Shown here: positions 9,711-20,385 of the stretch, in pieces
Position numbering within the stretch: position 1 is the stretch's first letter
Layout: each line of letters opens with the position of its first letter
Assembly (NCBI RefSeq): GCF_000003195.3
Contig: NC_012877.2
Location: 18,623,972 to 18,687,971 of the forward strand
Reading direction: 5' to 3'
Source of the DNA: Sorghum bicolor
Lineage: Eukaryota; Streptophyta; Magnoliopsida; Poales; Poaceae
Length of the DNA stretch: 64,000 bases
Made by a program: the position numbers and the translations under genes
Notes under the pieces: generated by a model
The model's input: the letters and a program-made list of their open reading frames with translations, nothing else
Told to the model about the DNA's origin: nothing
The model's database searches: none

Positions 9711-9999
9711 ACAAAACGCAAAAAGGGAAACACATAGGAACGGTAAGGAAAGTCAAGAAATCAGTCAAGGTTATTCACATAAAATATTAGACTAGACTAT
9801 AGAGAAATAATTGCATAAAACAGCTACTAAGTGAGAAATCATAACAAGGCACCTCTGCTTTGACAGGTTCACCCTGTTGTTTTTCTATGTTTATATTTTT
9901 ATACAGGGTATATCAGGATTGACTTTGGTACATTCAACTCTTTATCATCAGAACCAAAGAAATCAAGAAAGAAGAAGCTACCTACCAATTGCTGAAGCT

Positions 10000-11941
10000 A
10001 TGACACAAAAGACCTTGCAAGAATTCTCTGCTCTGAGTCTTGAGAACATTCCAACTGGTCCAAGATTTGAAGTAGAAGAAGGAGCATCTGAGTTTGAGCT
10101 CAAGTCAAGCCTCATCAATTTGGTACAAGCTACACAATTTAGTGGAAAGGCACATGAAGATGCTAGTGCACACTTGCAGAATTTCTTAGAGATTGGAAGC
10201 ACAATCCACATCAACAGAGTCGATAAAGACGTCATACTGCTTCGCCTTTTTCCATTCTCACTAGAAGGGAAAGCGAGGAAGTGGTTCTACACTCATCAAG
10301 ATAACATCAACAACTGGACGAACTTGTCAGATGCCTTTCTATCAAAGTTTTTCCCAATGGGAGAGACAACTGCCTTAAGAGGAAATATTGTCGGTTTCCA
10401 ACAGTAGAAGACAGAAACCATTTCAGAAGCATGGGAGCATTTTCAAGGATACATATCAGATTGTCCTCACCATGGAATGGCCACATGGTTACTTATGCAG
10501 ACCTTCTACCATGGATTAACCCAGAAGGCTCGTGAGTGCCTAGATGCATCTGCTAAAGGATCATTCTTGGAGCTTACAATTGGAAAAGCAGAGATACTTT
10601 TGGATAAGATAGCAGAAAACCAAAGCTGGTTCCAAGATGAAGCTCAACAATGTCATCAAACTGAAGAAATACCAGAAGAAGTAAATGCACTATCAACCAA
10701 GATGGAAAATTTGCTCCATTGGATTGACCAGATGGCCAAGTTTAAAGAAGATCAAAGGGCCATTGAGACAGCATACAAATATCAACCTACTTCGAGTCAA
10801 CCCAATAGCAAAGATATGAATTCAGGTAATACATTCAAGCAACTTTCATTAAAAGAGATAATTGCTCAACAAACAAAAACTAATGATGAAATTAAACAAA
10901 GGCTAGACACAAATGAATCATCTCTAAAAGATATACACAATAAAATGGATTTTCTATTAACTGCCTTTGATGAGCAAAACACTCTTAATAAAAGGGTAGA
11001 GCTTAAATTAATAAAGCTAGCTGCTGCACTGCCTGTTGCTACTAACATTGAGCAGGTAAAGAACATAACTACTAGAGGAGGCAAAGCTACCAGGGATCCC
11101 CCATACCCAAAAGAGAAACAAAGAACATCAGCACCAGTGCAACCAGCAGTGATAGAAGAAGAAAGCCCAGTTGAAGCAGAAGATCTGCTACAACCACCAA
11201 GAACTGGAGAAATGAGAAAAGATTTTTACGACACCAACTATTTGCCATTTCCCAGAAGAAACAGAGGACTGCAGTCGGATGAGCAGTTTGGTAAGTTTGT
11301 AGAAGACATTCAGAAATTATATGTCAACATACCTCTACTTGATGCCATACAGGTACCCACATATGCAAAGTACATCAGAGATATTCTTAATAAGAAGAGA
11401 CCACTACCCACCACTGAGGTTATCAAGCTGACAGAAGAATGTAGTGCGGCCATCCTCAACAAACCACCAAGGAAGAAGAAGGATCCCGGATGTCCCACTA
11501 TTGACTGCTCGATCGGAAACCAACACTTCAACAATGCACTTTGTGATCTCAGAGCAAGTGTCAGTGTGATGCCAGCATCAGTCTACGAGAAGCTTGAGCA
11601 TACGACCCTAGAACCAACATCAATGTGCCTGCAACTAGCAGATCAATCAGATCGCCGAAAACATTCCAGTCAAGATCAGAGATTTCCTTGTGCCAGTAGA
11701 CTTTGTGGTACTGGACATGAGTCCCGACTCTAAATTATCCATCATCCTTGGAAGGCCATTTCTGAGCACTGCCAATACCCACATTGATGTCGGGAAGGGA
11801 GAAATCAAGTTCAACATAAACGGAAAAGAAGAACACTTCACATTCAAGCCCAGACCAGAGAGAGACTCTACAGTGAAGGAAGTTCATAAAGAAGAACCAC
11901 TGGAGACACCATCTCCGGAGGAAGGTAATTCAAAAGATTAA
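10000..11941 (+). pseudogene. Athila B gag-protease
   Basis: The ATG at 10000 opens a Gag with the Athila capsid signature (AHEDASAHLQNFLEI, LFPFSLEGKARKWF, AWEHFQGYISDCPHHG). After an acidic/coiled region comes a retroviral-type aspartic protease: CPTIDCSIGNQHFNNALCDL, then VSVMPASVYEKL and IILGRPFLSTA. The catalytic DLG is followed by R where a Gly is usual. A TAG at 10405 interrupts the frame, and a frameshift near 11650 moves the protease C-terminus to another frame (continuing to 11941). I see no clear zinc knuckle. Gag builds the particle and the protease would cut it. The gene is inactive as it stands. Confidence 0.85.
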
Positions 11942-11950
11942 AACATTTGG

Positions 11951-11970
11951 AGGTCCAGCTTGGGGGACCT
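11951..11970 (+). other. Hairpin with PPT-like core after gag-protease stop
   Basis: AGGTCC and GGACCT form a perfect 6-bp stem around AGCTTGGG, ten bases after the stop codon. The loop and stem contain the same GCTTGGGGGA text as the true polypurine tract at 15288-15300. The same arrangement follows the ORFs ending at 14372 and, farther away, 50066. Confidence 0.55.
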
Positions 11971-12420
11971 AAAAATCCCAATCCCTCGCCGGGATGTAAA
12001 TCAGTATTTATCCGCATCATTAATTCTCTCATATTTAATTCTTGAATTAGTCATATTTATTCATAGCATTATAATAATCAAAAGCCCCATATAAATAATA
12101 TTTATGGTGTGTAACAACCCATATTTATTAATTATTGTGGAGACATAAAAATATTTTTCATTATCATATAGGTTTCAATTCTCATAGATTTTCCTGCATT
12201 ATATTTAATTATAGCAACCTTCTAGAAGCATGACCCACACTCCTTGGGTCCCACATGTCATACATTACACCTCACACACATCCCATCACATTATTTGATC
12301 CACCAACATAACTCCACTCACAAACACTATTCCACCGACCAACCACCACCCATGAAATATTATTCTACGTAAGAGCCAAGCAAAGGAGGGAGTGGAGAAA
12401 AAGGCAGCCAGGATGGCCCC
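11971..12420. other. Athila B spacer between gag-protease and ORF2
   Basis: This is AT-rich non-coding sequence at the place where pol would lie in an autonomous element. I see no RT or integrase remnants. From 12230 it becomes CA-rich and leads into the GC-rich promoter-like block. Confidence 0.6.
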
Positions 12421-12426
12421 CAAAGG

Positions 12427-12483
12427 TGGGCGCCTGCCCACCTATAGAGGGCACCCGCCCTGTCCCCCTTTCCTCCTATAAAT
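12427..12483 (+). promoter_or_regulatory. Internal promoter of Athila B ORF2: GC block and TATA box
   Basis: GGGCGCCTGCCC and a second GGGCACCCGCCC precede TATAAAT at 12477-12483. The LTR promoters in this window have the same order, GGGCGCCCGCCC-type text and then a TATA box. The predicted start would be about 30 bases on, upstream of the ORF2 leader. Activity is inferred. Confidence 0.55.
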
Positions 12484-12648
12484 TGCCACTTCCTGCCTCC
12501 AACTTCTTCACACAAGCATTCTAGAAAACCACGCAAGTTTCAGTTTCCAGAGAAGGAGCTCTTGTAGTGAAGTAAGAAGAGAGTAGAGAGGAAGAGAAGA
12601 GTGGAAGAGAGGTTGGTAGTCTTTGAGTGAGAGAGTGAGGTTCACCTA

Positions 12649-12825
12649 GTAAGTAGTGATCCCGCTGTCCAAAGCGGAAGTAAAAGTTGTTTATGGGGAG
12701 GTGCTGCCAAAATAAAAACTTGTCTTGAACGACTAACCCTTGGACTACTAACATTTCGGACAGCTGACCACTAACATTTTCTCTCACATTTTCCACTAGT
12801 TGTGTGTGTCAACTTTTGTCTACAG
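12649..12825 (+). other. Probable 5' UTR intron of Athila B ORF2
   Basis: A strong donor (GTAAGT at 12649) and a pyrimidine-rich acceptor ending TACAG at 12825 bracket 177 bases. The acceptor lies one base before the ORF2 ATG at 12827. Splicing is predicted from sequence only. Confidence 0.45.
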
Positions 12826-12826
12826 G

Positions 12827-14372
12827 ATGTTCAAGAAGGTGAAGAATGCAGGGAAGGTCCTCAAGAACATAGGTACAAGGAGTTCATCCCGACATTCCTC
12901 AGAGATGAGCATTGACCCAACGCCCCCGCAAGTTCCGTCATCTTCATCTGATCAGCAAGTCAAGGTCATCCTCAAGATAGGAGACCTTGGACTGAAGACC
13001 CGCAGGGAAAATGAAGTCTACCAGCAGCTAAAGAACAAAGATTTCATTCACACCCCCACTCTCGATCCTATCTTGCTACAAGAAACAGGTATGGATACTG
13101 AATTCGATTTGATTTTTCAGATGTTGGGTTGGACAAATTTTTGGAACATAACTAAGCTGGGTTCTCGTCTTCTCACCCTTGAATTTCTTTGCACTTTACA
13201 ATATTATGAGGGGGGAATTGCTTTTCGGATGTTCAAACAGGACATTATGTTGTCTTGGAGAGAACTGAGCGACCATCTCGGTTTCTCTTCAAGATGCATC
13301 CTAGACATTGACTTCGAGTTACCCAATTTTGAGAGATACCAGTTTTGGAGAGAAATATCTAGAGATGAGTTTTATAGTCAAGTCCGAACTAGTGACATGG
13401 AACACCCCACTCTTAGGATGTTCCACAAATGGCTTGGGTACAATCTTTTCAATTGTGATGATATTAGAAAAGTAAGAGTAGGAGATTTACAACTTCTATA
13501 TGCTGCTATAAATAAAATACCCACTTCACCTATTACACTTTTGGTTTCTCATTGGCTTAGTATAGCTAGTCTTCAGGGACCTGTCGGTTGTACTTCACTT
13601 ATCACTCGTCTAGCCCCTAGTCTTCATTTACTAGAAAACTCATCATTGAAATTCATAGATGAATTACGGATTATCTGGCTATGACACATTTAGGCAAGCT
13701 CGGATGTTGAAGAAAGAGGGGAACATAATGTATATGTTATATGATAATAAAGGAAAGTTTCGGTTACCTAACCCGAACCTTGACCTCTATGTTGTTCAAA
13801 ATTTTTTGATTGAGATTGCACTGACACCGGTAAACCAGAGAGCTCCACAACGAGTGACATCTGAAAGGATGACCACCCATCGAGAACGCACCTGGTATGG
13901 AGCTGATCCCGGACCGGAAGAAGCAGCACACCTGCATTATTGTGACTACAATCCCCGAGTCCTTTGGGACCCATGGGCTCGACATGCTCAACCACAAGAG
14001 CCAACACAAGAGACATGGCCGGAGAGCCAAGATCACCAGTGGACAAACCCGCCTTTCTATACGGGCAGGTACTCCACTGATCCATATGGAGCTTCAGGGT
14101 CCAGACCCCCGCCCCAATTCGATGCAGGACGATACTCCGATGCCTCTTCTGCTTTCACGAACGACTACTACCAAGAGGCCGGCGCTTTCTTCACCCGTAC
14201 CGACAACACCCTCCTCGACATCCAGAATACGCAAGCAGAACATGGAAGACTCCTGGAACAACAACAAAAATGGAACCAGGACCACGCCACTTCAGTACAA
14301 GAACTGAGACAAGACACCACAACAATGAACGACAACATCACCACCATGATGCGATTCTGGAACATTGGGTAA
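12827..14372 (+). pseudogene. Athila B ORF2: ATHILA ORF1-like protein of unknown function
   Basis: The ATG at 12827 starts a basic N-terminus (MFKKVKNAGKVLKNIG), then a globular part with aromatic-rich stretches (QMLGWTNFWNI, RYQFWREISRDEFYSQV, HPTLRMFHKWLGYNLFNC). This resembles the ATHILA ORF-1 family that sits after pol in Athila elements. A frameshift near 13660 moves the rest to a second frame, which ends in a proline-rich and then Gln/Asn-rich coiled segment. I see no signal peptide or obvious transmembrane helix, so I do not call it an envelope. The function is unknown. Confidence 0.65.
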
Positions 14373-14394
14373 GACCGACACCACATCCAGCTTG

Positions 14395-14409
14395 GGGGAG
14401 TTCCTCCCC
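14395..14409 (+). other. Hairpin with PPT-like core after ORF2 stop
   Basis: GGGGAG pairs with CTCCCC across TTC. The stem overlaps CAGCTTGGGGGAG, a copy of the polypurine tract, 22 bases after the ORF2 stop. Confidence 0.55.
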
Positions 14410-15287
14410 ATTTTATCACGTAAGTTTTTATTTGCTCTTCTTATTTATTCTTTTCTATTTTAATATTTTATCTTAAAAAGAAAAACTTAGAAAACCCAAT
14501 AAATATTTTCTTGCTTTAATTTACTGCATTTTATAAACATGAAAACAAAATAAAAAGAGTATGTAGATAAGTGTGCTTTATTTTCCTGCTAAGTGTTAAT
14601 CTCTAGAAAAAAATAAAAAGACCAAAAAGATGCATGATGGAAATGATTAACAGTTGCTCTGTTTGCTTACTTTCAAGTACCTAGCTTTTATATTAGAGTT
14701 CTTCCAGGAATTACTAAAACTGAAATTACTATCTATGGGAAACATAAAACTAAAGTCTAGGTAAGAGAAAGGCATGATATAAAGTTTGAGCTACTGTTTA
14801 TCTTGTTCCTACTACACTAAGTTCTGGAGATTTATTTTGAAAACTTACAAATCACATGATGAGTTCCTAGCATGACAAAACTTCCTACCACAGCCATACT
14901 TGCTATAACATCTTTTTACTATATTCATATTGAGTTTGATCAAGCTGTGTAGACCCTTAGGAGCTTTTCATGTGGTTAAATTAAGATGTTCACTGGCACA
15001 CATCTACTACACCATTCACCACCATTCATTGAAATTGCTAAAAATATAATCACTCACTGTCCCGAGTGTTGTTATTCTCTCTCTAAAAAGATTCAATGCA
15101 GAAGAGGCATGGGTTATGCAAAAATAAGCGAGGAAATAAAAAGGGGCAAGTGCCCGGAACCTCGAAAAAGAAAGAAAAAGAGTGAGACGAGAGGTAAAAA
15201 TGGACAAGTGTACGGAGTAGAATTAGGAGTACAAAGATGCCCACTTGAGCGGAAAAAATGGACAAGTTAGGGACGAGCAAAGGGTAA
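14410..15287 (+). other. Athila B 3' non-coding region
   Basis: There is no credible gene. It shares blocks with the 3' region of Athila C (the AAGCTGTGTAGACCCTTAGG text near 14943 and 51105) and more weakly with Athila A, and contains the structured module at 15129-15164. The ORF at 14986-15270 runs through this shared non-coding text and is not believed. Confidence 0.6.
15129..15164 (+). ncRNA. Conserved structured module of Athila 3' region (copy B)
   Basis: CGAGG at 15129 pairs with CCTCG ending at 15164. Inside it GGGC-AAGT-GCCC forms a second stem. The same nested arrangement occurs at 19813-19849 and 51396-51431 with compensating or wobble changes. It is an RNA element of the retrotransposon, not a separate gene. 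Its role is unknown (packaging, dimerisation or priming are possible). Confidence 0.55.
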
Positions 15288-15300
15288 GCTTGGGGGAGTT
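15288..15300 (+). promoter_or_regulatory. Athila B polypurine tract
   Basis: CTTGGGGGAGTT lies directly before the TGTTGACGG start of the 3' LTR, where second-strand synthesis is primed. The upstream GACGAGCAAAGGGTAAG is also conserved in Athila C. Confidence 0.85.
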
Positions 15301-16800
15301 TGTTGACGGTCCTTAAGTACTAAATTTAACCATCAACAAAACATGGAAAAGGATCAATATGCACCAAACATCTAGAATTAGGGTTTTATCTGACAAAATT
15401 CCACGAGCTTTGGTGTTTATCTATTTCTGCAGGGGGTTATCAGAAAATATGGAGAGAAGGCCCACATGTCATGTTTACAACAAGATAATTATGTGTTGTG
15501 CAAATTTCCTTAATCTAGAAGAGTCCAGAAGCCACGGGAACGAATGGGAGACCGAACGGGCCCTGGGGTAGGGCGCCCGCCCTCCCCCCTTGGGCGCCCA
15601 CCCTAGCCTCGGGGCCAATCAGAATCAATCTCCTGGATTGTGCTCCACCGACCTAAAGGATCAAGGAAAACCATGCGATCAATTTCGGTTTGATCCGACG
15701 GCCCAAATTCACTTGAAAGGACTATATAATCAAGGCCTCTCCACCCCAGGGGGAGAGAGGAGAAATCATTATCAGAGGTAGCCATTAAAGTTAGGGTTTA
15801 GAACTTCTCAACCACAGAGAATTAGAATTAGCTACTCCCTAATCCTTCAAGTTTAGAGGATTGATTAGATAGGAATTAGAGAAGTAGAGCACTACGCTCT
15901 AGATTAAGATCTTCATTAATAAAGATTGGTATTATTTCATATCTTTCTCTACTACTTTATTCTAATTGCATTATGTCTCTACTTATTATGATCTTAGTTT
16001 GCTCTAGTTCTATATTTGATATAGTTATGATTGATAATGAGTTTATGTATAAGTTTGCAAAGCGCTTAGCTCTTAACACGTGGGAGTTAAGTGGTAGATC
16101 ATATGTAGGCGTTGTGCTTAGATATTATTTACCTGCAAATGTATCCTATTGGCCAGGTTGTGTGGTAGTTCGCAATAGTGACAGCTTCGTTGATTCTTAT
16201 ATAGTCCACCCTCCGTTGATAGGACTGGCAGAATTTGTATTGCGGAGTAAGTCTTGTGATGCTTTATTTTACTTTAGCAATGTTCCTTATATATGACTGA
16301 AGAGTATTTTATGCTATATATGATCTTGTAGATAACTAGAGTAGATTGTGACTTAGTAGATAGTAGATAACTTAGAATCCATTCTCTAGCTAATCCGACG
16401 TCAGCTTACATATATGAGGAGTAGTCTATTTTCTAATCGCTGTGTTATTTACCCATGAGCTTATATTTCATTATCATTATTATTATGGCTTACCCCCTGC
16501 CAAAGTAAGTGACTGTGTGACGAGTTCCTCATTAGTAATCATGTTCTTGCAAGTTTATCTCTAGTCTGTGCCTTGATAGATTTTATTTATCTCCCTTGTT
16601 CTCTTAAGCAAAATTATAAATAACGATACGTGGAATACTTATCCTGGTGAAATGCTACAATGAGGTGTTTTATCTATGCGCTTGCGGATAGAATAGATTA
16701 TTTTCTAGAGAGCCTTTACATTTATAAATACCTTTGTACACTCTGGTACCATGCTGGGGATGACAACCTAGTATCTAAGTGGTGTTAGTAAGTGTCAACA
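15301..16800 (+). repeat. Athila B 3' LTR
   Basis: It is highly similar to 8215-9684 with small indels, among them an extra GGGCGCCCACCC block near 15590. It ends GTGTCAACA and is followed by the CTGAT duplication. The U5 hairpin is at 16672-16689. Confidence 0.94.
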
Positions 16801-17363
16801 CTGATCACTTGTCTAGAATGTATTTTAAGAATCCATAGGAAACCCCCATCAATGATTCACTCCGGGACGACATGCTCTACGGGATTAACAGGTCTGACCC
16901 CTGGTATGTAGATATTGTTAATTTTATGGTTTCAGGGTATGTACCACCAGGAGCGAACAAGAAGAAGCTTATTCAAGAAAGTCGTTCACATATATGGGAT
17001 GAGCCATACCTCTTCCGAGTATGCTCTGATGGCTTACTCAGGAGATGTGTGACCATCGAGGAATGATGGAAGATCATCGATAGATGTCATTCATCACCTT
17101 ATGGAGGTCATTATGGAGCATTCCGTACACATTCAAAGATCTAGCAGTGTGGATTCTACTGGCCTACAATGTATGAAGACACGAAGCAATATATCAAAAG
17201 ATGTGGGCCATGTCAAAGGCATTGAAACATAAACACAAGGGATGCCATGCCACTCACCAAGAACCTTCAGATTGAGCTCTTTGATGTCTGGGGAATAGAT
17301 TACATGGGTCCATTTCCCCCATCAAAGAAGTGTGAGTTCATCTATGTTTGAAGAAGTTATATT
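16801..17363 (+). pseudogene. Athila A integrase N-terminal part
   Basis: The reading resumes in frame after Athila B as HLSRMYFKNP. It then shows the zinc-binding HHCC region (HSSPYGGHYG, YIKRCGPCQRH) and the first catalytic Asp in GIDYMGPFPPS. Several stops interrupt it. About 50 codons of the core between KKCEFIYV and [14 protein letters not shown] appear to be deleted. Integrase would insert the DNA copy; this copy cannot. Confidence 0.8.
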
Positions 17364-17387
17364 TCCAGATTTGGAGTCCCTAGAGTA

Positions 17388-18125
17388 GTGATAAGTGATG
17401 GAGGAGCCCACTTCATCGACAAACGCTTTAAGCACTATCTATCAAAACATGGAATCCGTCACAACGTCGCTACTCCCTACCATCCTCAGACAAGTGGCCA
17501 AGCAGAGACTTCCAACAAGCAAATCAAGAATATTCTTCAGAAAACAGTCAATGAGATGGGAACGACATGGAAGGACAAGTTACCTGATGCACTCTGGGCA
17601 TATCGGAGAGCATACAAGACTCCAATTGGAATGTCCCCATACCAATCGATGTACGGGAAGACTTGCCACCAACCTGTTGAACTAGAATTCAAAGCACACT
17701 GGGCCATAAGGAGATGGAGTATGGACCTAGATGTCGCTGGAGATCATAGAAGAATGCAACTATCAGAATTGGAAGAATGGCGAGAGAAAGCATATCACAA
17801 CTCAAAGATCTACAAAGAAAGAGTTAAAAGGTGGCATGACAAGAGGATCAAGAAGAAGGAGTTCGCACCCGGAGATAAGGTATTACTTTTTAATTCTAGG
17901 GTGAAGCTTTTTGGGCATGGAAAACTCTGGAGTAAATGGGAAGGACCATTCAAGGTAATCAATTCATCATCCCACGGAGCTATCACACTTCAAAATGACG
18001 AAGGTACGTTATTCAAGGTAAATTGTCAACGTCTTAAATTATTTTTAGAGCCCAATAAAGAATTAGAAGAGATAGACGTGATACATTTTACCTTCCCATG
18101 GAGATTTAGAGCCCGACCTTTTTAA
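17388..18125 (+). pseudogene. Athila A integrase core end and C-terminal domain
   Basis: The second catalytic Asp is in VISDGGAHF and the catalytic Glu in [26 protein letters not shown] and the C-terminal [25 protein letters not shown] block follow, as usual in gypsy integrases. There is no chromodomain, as expected for Athila. The frame is open for 245 codons, but the upstream core deletion leaves the protein incomplete. Confidence 0.87.
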
Positions 18126-18372
18126 TCTGACGTTTTAGGGCCATGTATATATTTTCCTAATAAGTTTTGCATCTAGAAGCACGCTAGAGGAAGCGGGCCC
18201 ACAGAGGGGCCAGACACAGGGCGGGCGCCCAGCCCCTGTCCCCTCTCGGTCCCGATTTCCTCCGTCGCGGAAAACACATTTATGGTAAACCAAATAATCC
18301 TTCAGATTGAAAGTTTCGCACGCACGGCGACGGGAGTAACCCAAACAACCCCTAGAGGCACTTTTTGACCCC

Positions 18373-18380
18373 TATATAAA
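18373..18380 (+). promoter_or_regulatory. Internal TATA box upstream of the Athila A accessory ORF
   Basis: TATATAAA lies 79 bases before the ATG at 18459, following GGGCGGGCGCCCAGCCCC at about 18219. The nearby TGACGTCAG at 18390 resembles a bZIP site. The organisation copies that of the LTR promoters and of the Athila B ORF2 promoter. Confidence 0.55.
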
Positions 18381-18458
18381 TAGACCCCTGACGTCAGTTT
18401 TCAAACACCAATCTATTCAAACCTTCTCTTAGAGCTTGCTTAGCCCCTCGCTGCTCCA

Positions 18459-19088
18459 ATGGCCGAAGAGTTCCACGACGATTGGGAAGTCGTTCCCTAC
18501 GACCTCAACAAGAAGCCTAAGGAAGACCCCGACGCCTGTGCTCTCGTCCCGGCCAACACAGAGCGATAGCTAGAAGCCATGCCATTACGCCAGCGCAGCT
18601 CCGCCCAATCCTACCATGCTCAACCCGTTCTCACCGCACCGCCACAGCCCCTACTTCTCAAGGGACCGTCAGCCAAGAAGGAGGCCACCGTCAAGGTGCC
18701 TGCCGGCACGAGGATCCTTCCACCTAGACCCAATGAGAGGGTCGTTGGAGTCAAGACCAACCGGAGCGGCGAGATCAGCAGCATCCGCTACACTACGGAG
18801 GAGGAGGGGCCTTACTTTGAAGGGATTAGAGTAGCCAAAGTCCGTTTCATCCCTCCAAAGGCAGCCCCAAAGCATGCTCTCAATGCTCTTGAGACACCTC
18901 CTAAGCGTCGCAAGACTATAGTAGATATTGATGAGGACGTTCGTAGGCTAGACAGGGTCGTCATAGAACTCCAGTCCTCGGTTAATTCTATCACCAGGCA
19001 GCTCTCTAACCAGAACACCATTATACTAGGTTTTAGGCATGATCTTGCTAGTTCCAATAAAAAGATCAGGGAGTTAGATCGCCGCTGA
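18459..19088 (+). pseudogene. Athila A post-integrase accessory ORF, function unknown
   Basis: A 210-codon frame starts MAEEFHDDWEVVPYDLN. A TAG at 18567 interrupts it. It continues through a Pro-rich stretch, the segment GISSVRYTTEEEGPYFEG-like (as read: GEISSIRYTTEEEGPY), a basic TPPKRRKT that could be a nuclear localisation signal, and a C-terminal heptad-like segment (DEDVRRLDRVVIELQSSV). It lies where Athila elements carry an extra ORF, but its sequence is unlike ORF2 of Athila B. I do not recognise the family. Confidence 0.6.
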
Positions 19089-20385
19089 GTTACCTAGATT
19101 AGATCTTGAGGCAATGCATCTTAGTTATTTATCTTTAAATTCGGTTTAGATTTACTATTATCGTCAGTTTGCTACTAGTCATTTGTAATAAACGCCTCAA
19201 GATTAATAAAGATTATTATTATTATTATGTCTTCTGTGTCTCTACTTTATTTTTATGCAAGAAAGCAGAAAACAAGTATGGAGGAGATCCCTCGACACGC
19301 CAAACTTCGACTACACCACTCCACGATTCAGGTACATACTCTGCACACTTTACACATACACATATCTTAGATTATGCAGAATATTGTCTCCGACATGATA
19401 AATTAAAAAGATTAAAATGTTTCTAATCATGATTAATCTCACTCTGTGATACTTCCTGAAACTTGCAATTATTGATAAAATCATTTGAAAACCCTGTGTT
19501 ACTTAAGTCATTGTGGAATGTGAGGTGGTAGAGTATGATTTTCTTATTCTTGACATCATTGTTGCTTGGAGAATTTATTTTAAAATCTTCAAAATTCTAG
19601 CTACCATCCTCAGTGTTTTATATGCCTGATAAACCTAAAAATATTAATAATTATAAATGCTATCTGCTCTGTATTGAGTTTGTTCAAAATGAGTTAGACC
19701 CTTGTTGAGAGATTTATCATGCTCCTAAGATCAAGACATCTATTCAGAAAGATTCACTCTTCCGAAGTATTATTGCGTTAGAGGCATGGGCTATGAAAAA
19801 ATAAGGATATTTCGAGGAAATAAAAAGGAGCAAGTGCTTGACAACCTCGCAGAAAAAATAGACAAGTGTCCGGCAGTAGAATTAGGGGTACTTCGGTATC
19901 CACCTGAAAGAAAAAAGAAAGAGAAAAGAAGAAAATGATAGCCCATGGTCCCTCTAATAAGCAATATGCCAGCAAGAGTTGACAAGTTTTTAATTTCCAA
20001 AGTCTTTGATCTAAGAGTATGACATTCCCCTCCTCAGATCCCGTTTTGATCAGGCAATAAATACAAGGTAAGTATGCTTAAGAATTTTTGCAAATTAAAA
20101 CAGCCTTAGTGAGATATGCAAAAGATAATGAGTGACCTGAGAAAACCTATGAGGATAAAGGTATGCTAAATTTCTTTTCAAAAACATATAAAAACTCCAA
20201 GTGACAGGATTGAGAAGAAAGGACCTCTACTCTTAACCATATATTTCCCTGACTACGGTACACAGTGAATTTTTTTACAACACCCTGCAGGTATGAAGAA
20301 AATGCTTTACAATGTTTTAACCCTAGATATTTTTCTTAACCATCCTTTCCTCGAGGACGAGTAAAAGCCTAAGTATGGGGGTGTT
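19089..20385 (+). other. Athila A 3' non-coding region
   Basis: There is no credible gene. It includes a short TTA microsatellite near 19210 and the structured module at 19813-19849. It also has a hairpin GGGTAC-TTCG-GTATCC near 19885 and, at its end, GACGAGTAAAAGCCTAAG followed by a purine tract (TATGGGGGTG) that serves as PPT before the LTR. Confidence 0.6.
19813..19849 (+). ncRNA. Conserved structured module of Athila 3' region (copy A)
   Basis: CGAGG and CCTCG form the outer stem. The inner stem is GAGC-AAGT-GCTT, a change of two pairs relative to copy B (GGGC/GCCC) that keeps pairing. The AAATAAAAAG spacer is conserved. Confidence 0.55.

Larger units (their letters stand above)
8215..16800 (+). 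mobile_element. Athila B: pol-less LTR retrotransposon inserted in Athila A
   Basis: Two near-identical LTRs (8215-9684 and 15301-16800) flank the internal region. The 5-bp duplication CTGAT occurs at 8210-8214 and 16801-16805. The element has a tRNA-Asp-type primer-binding site, gag-protease, a second ORF with its own TATA box, and a polypurine tract. RT, RNase H and integrase are absent, so it must have been moved by an autonomous Athila. It splits the RNase H-integrase junction of Athila A, and is therefore younger. Confidence 0.94.

Noticed and set aside
12827..14372. Envelope protein for Athila B ORF2
   Set aside because: No signal peptide, transmembrane helix or furin-like site is visible. 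Position alone does not justify the name.
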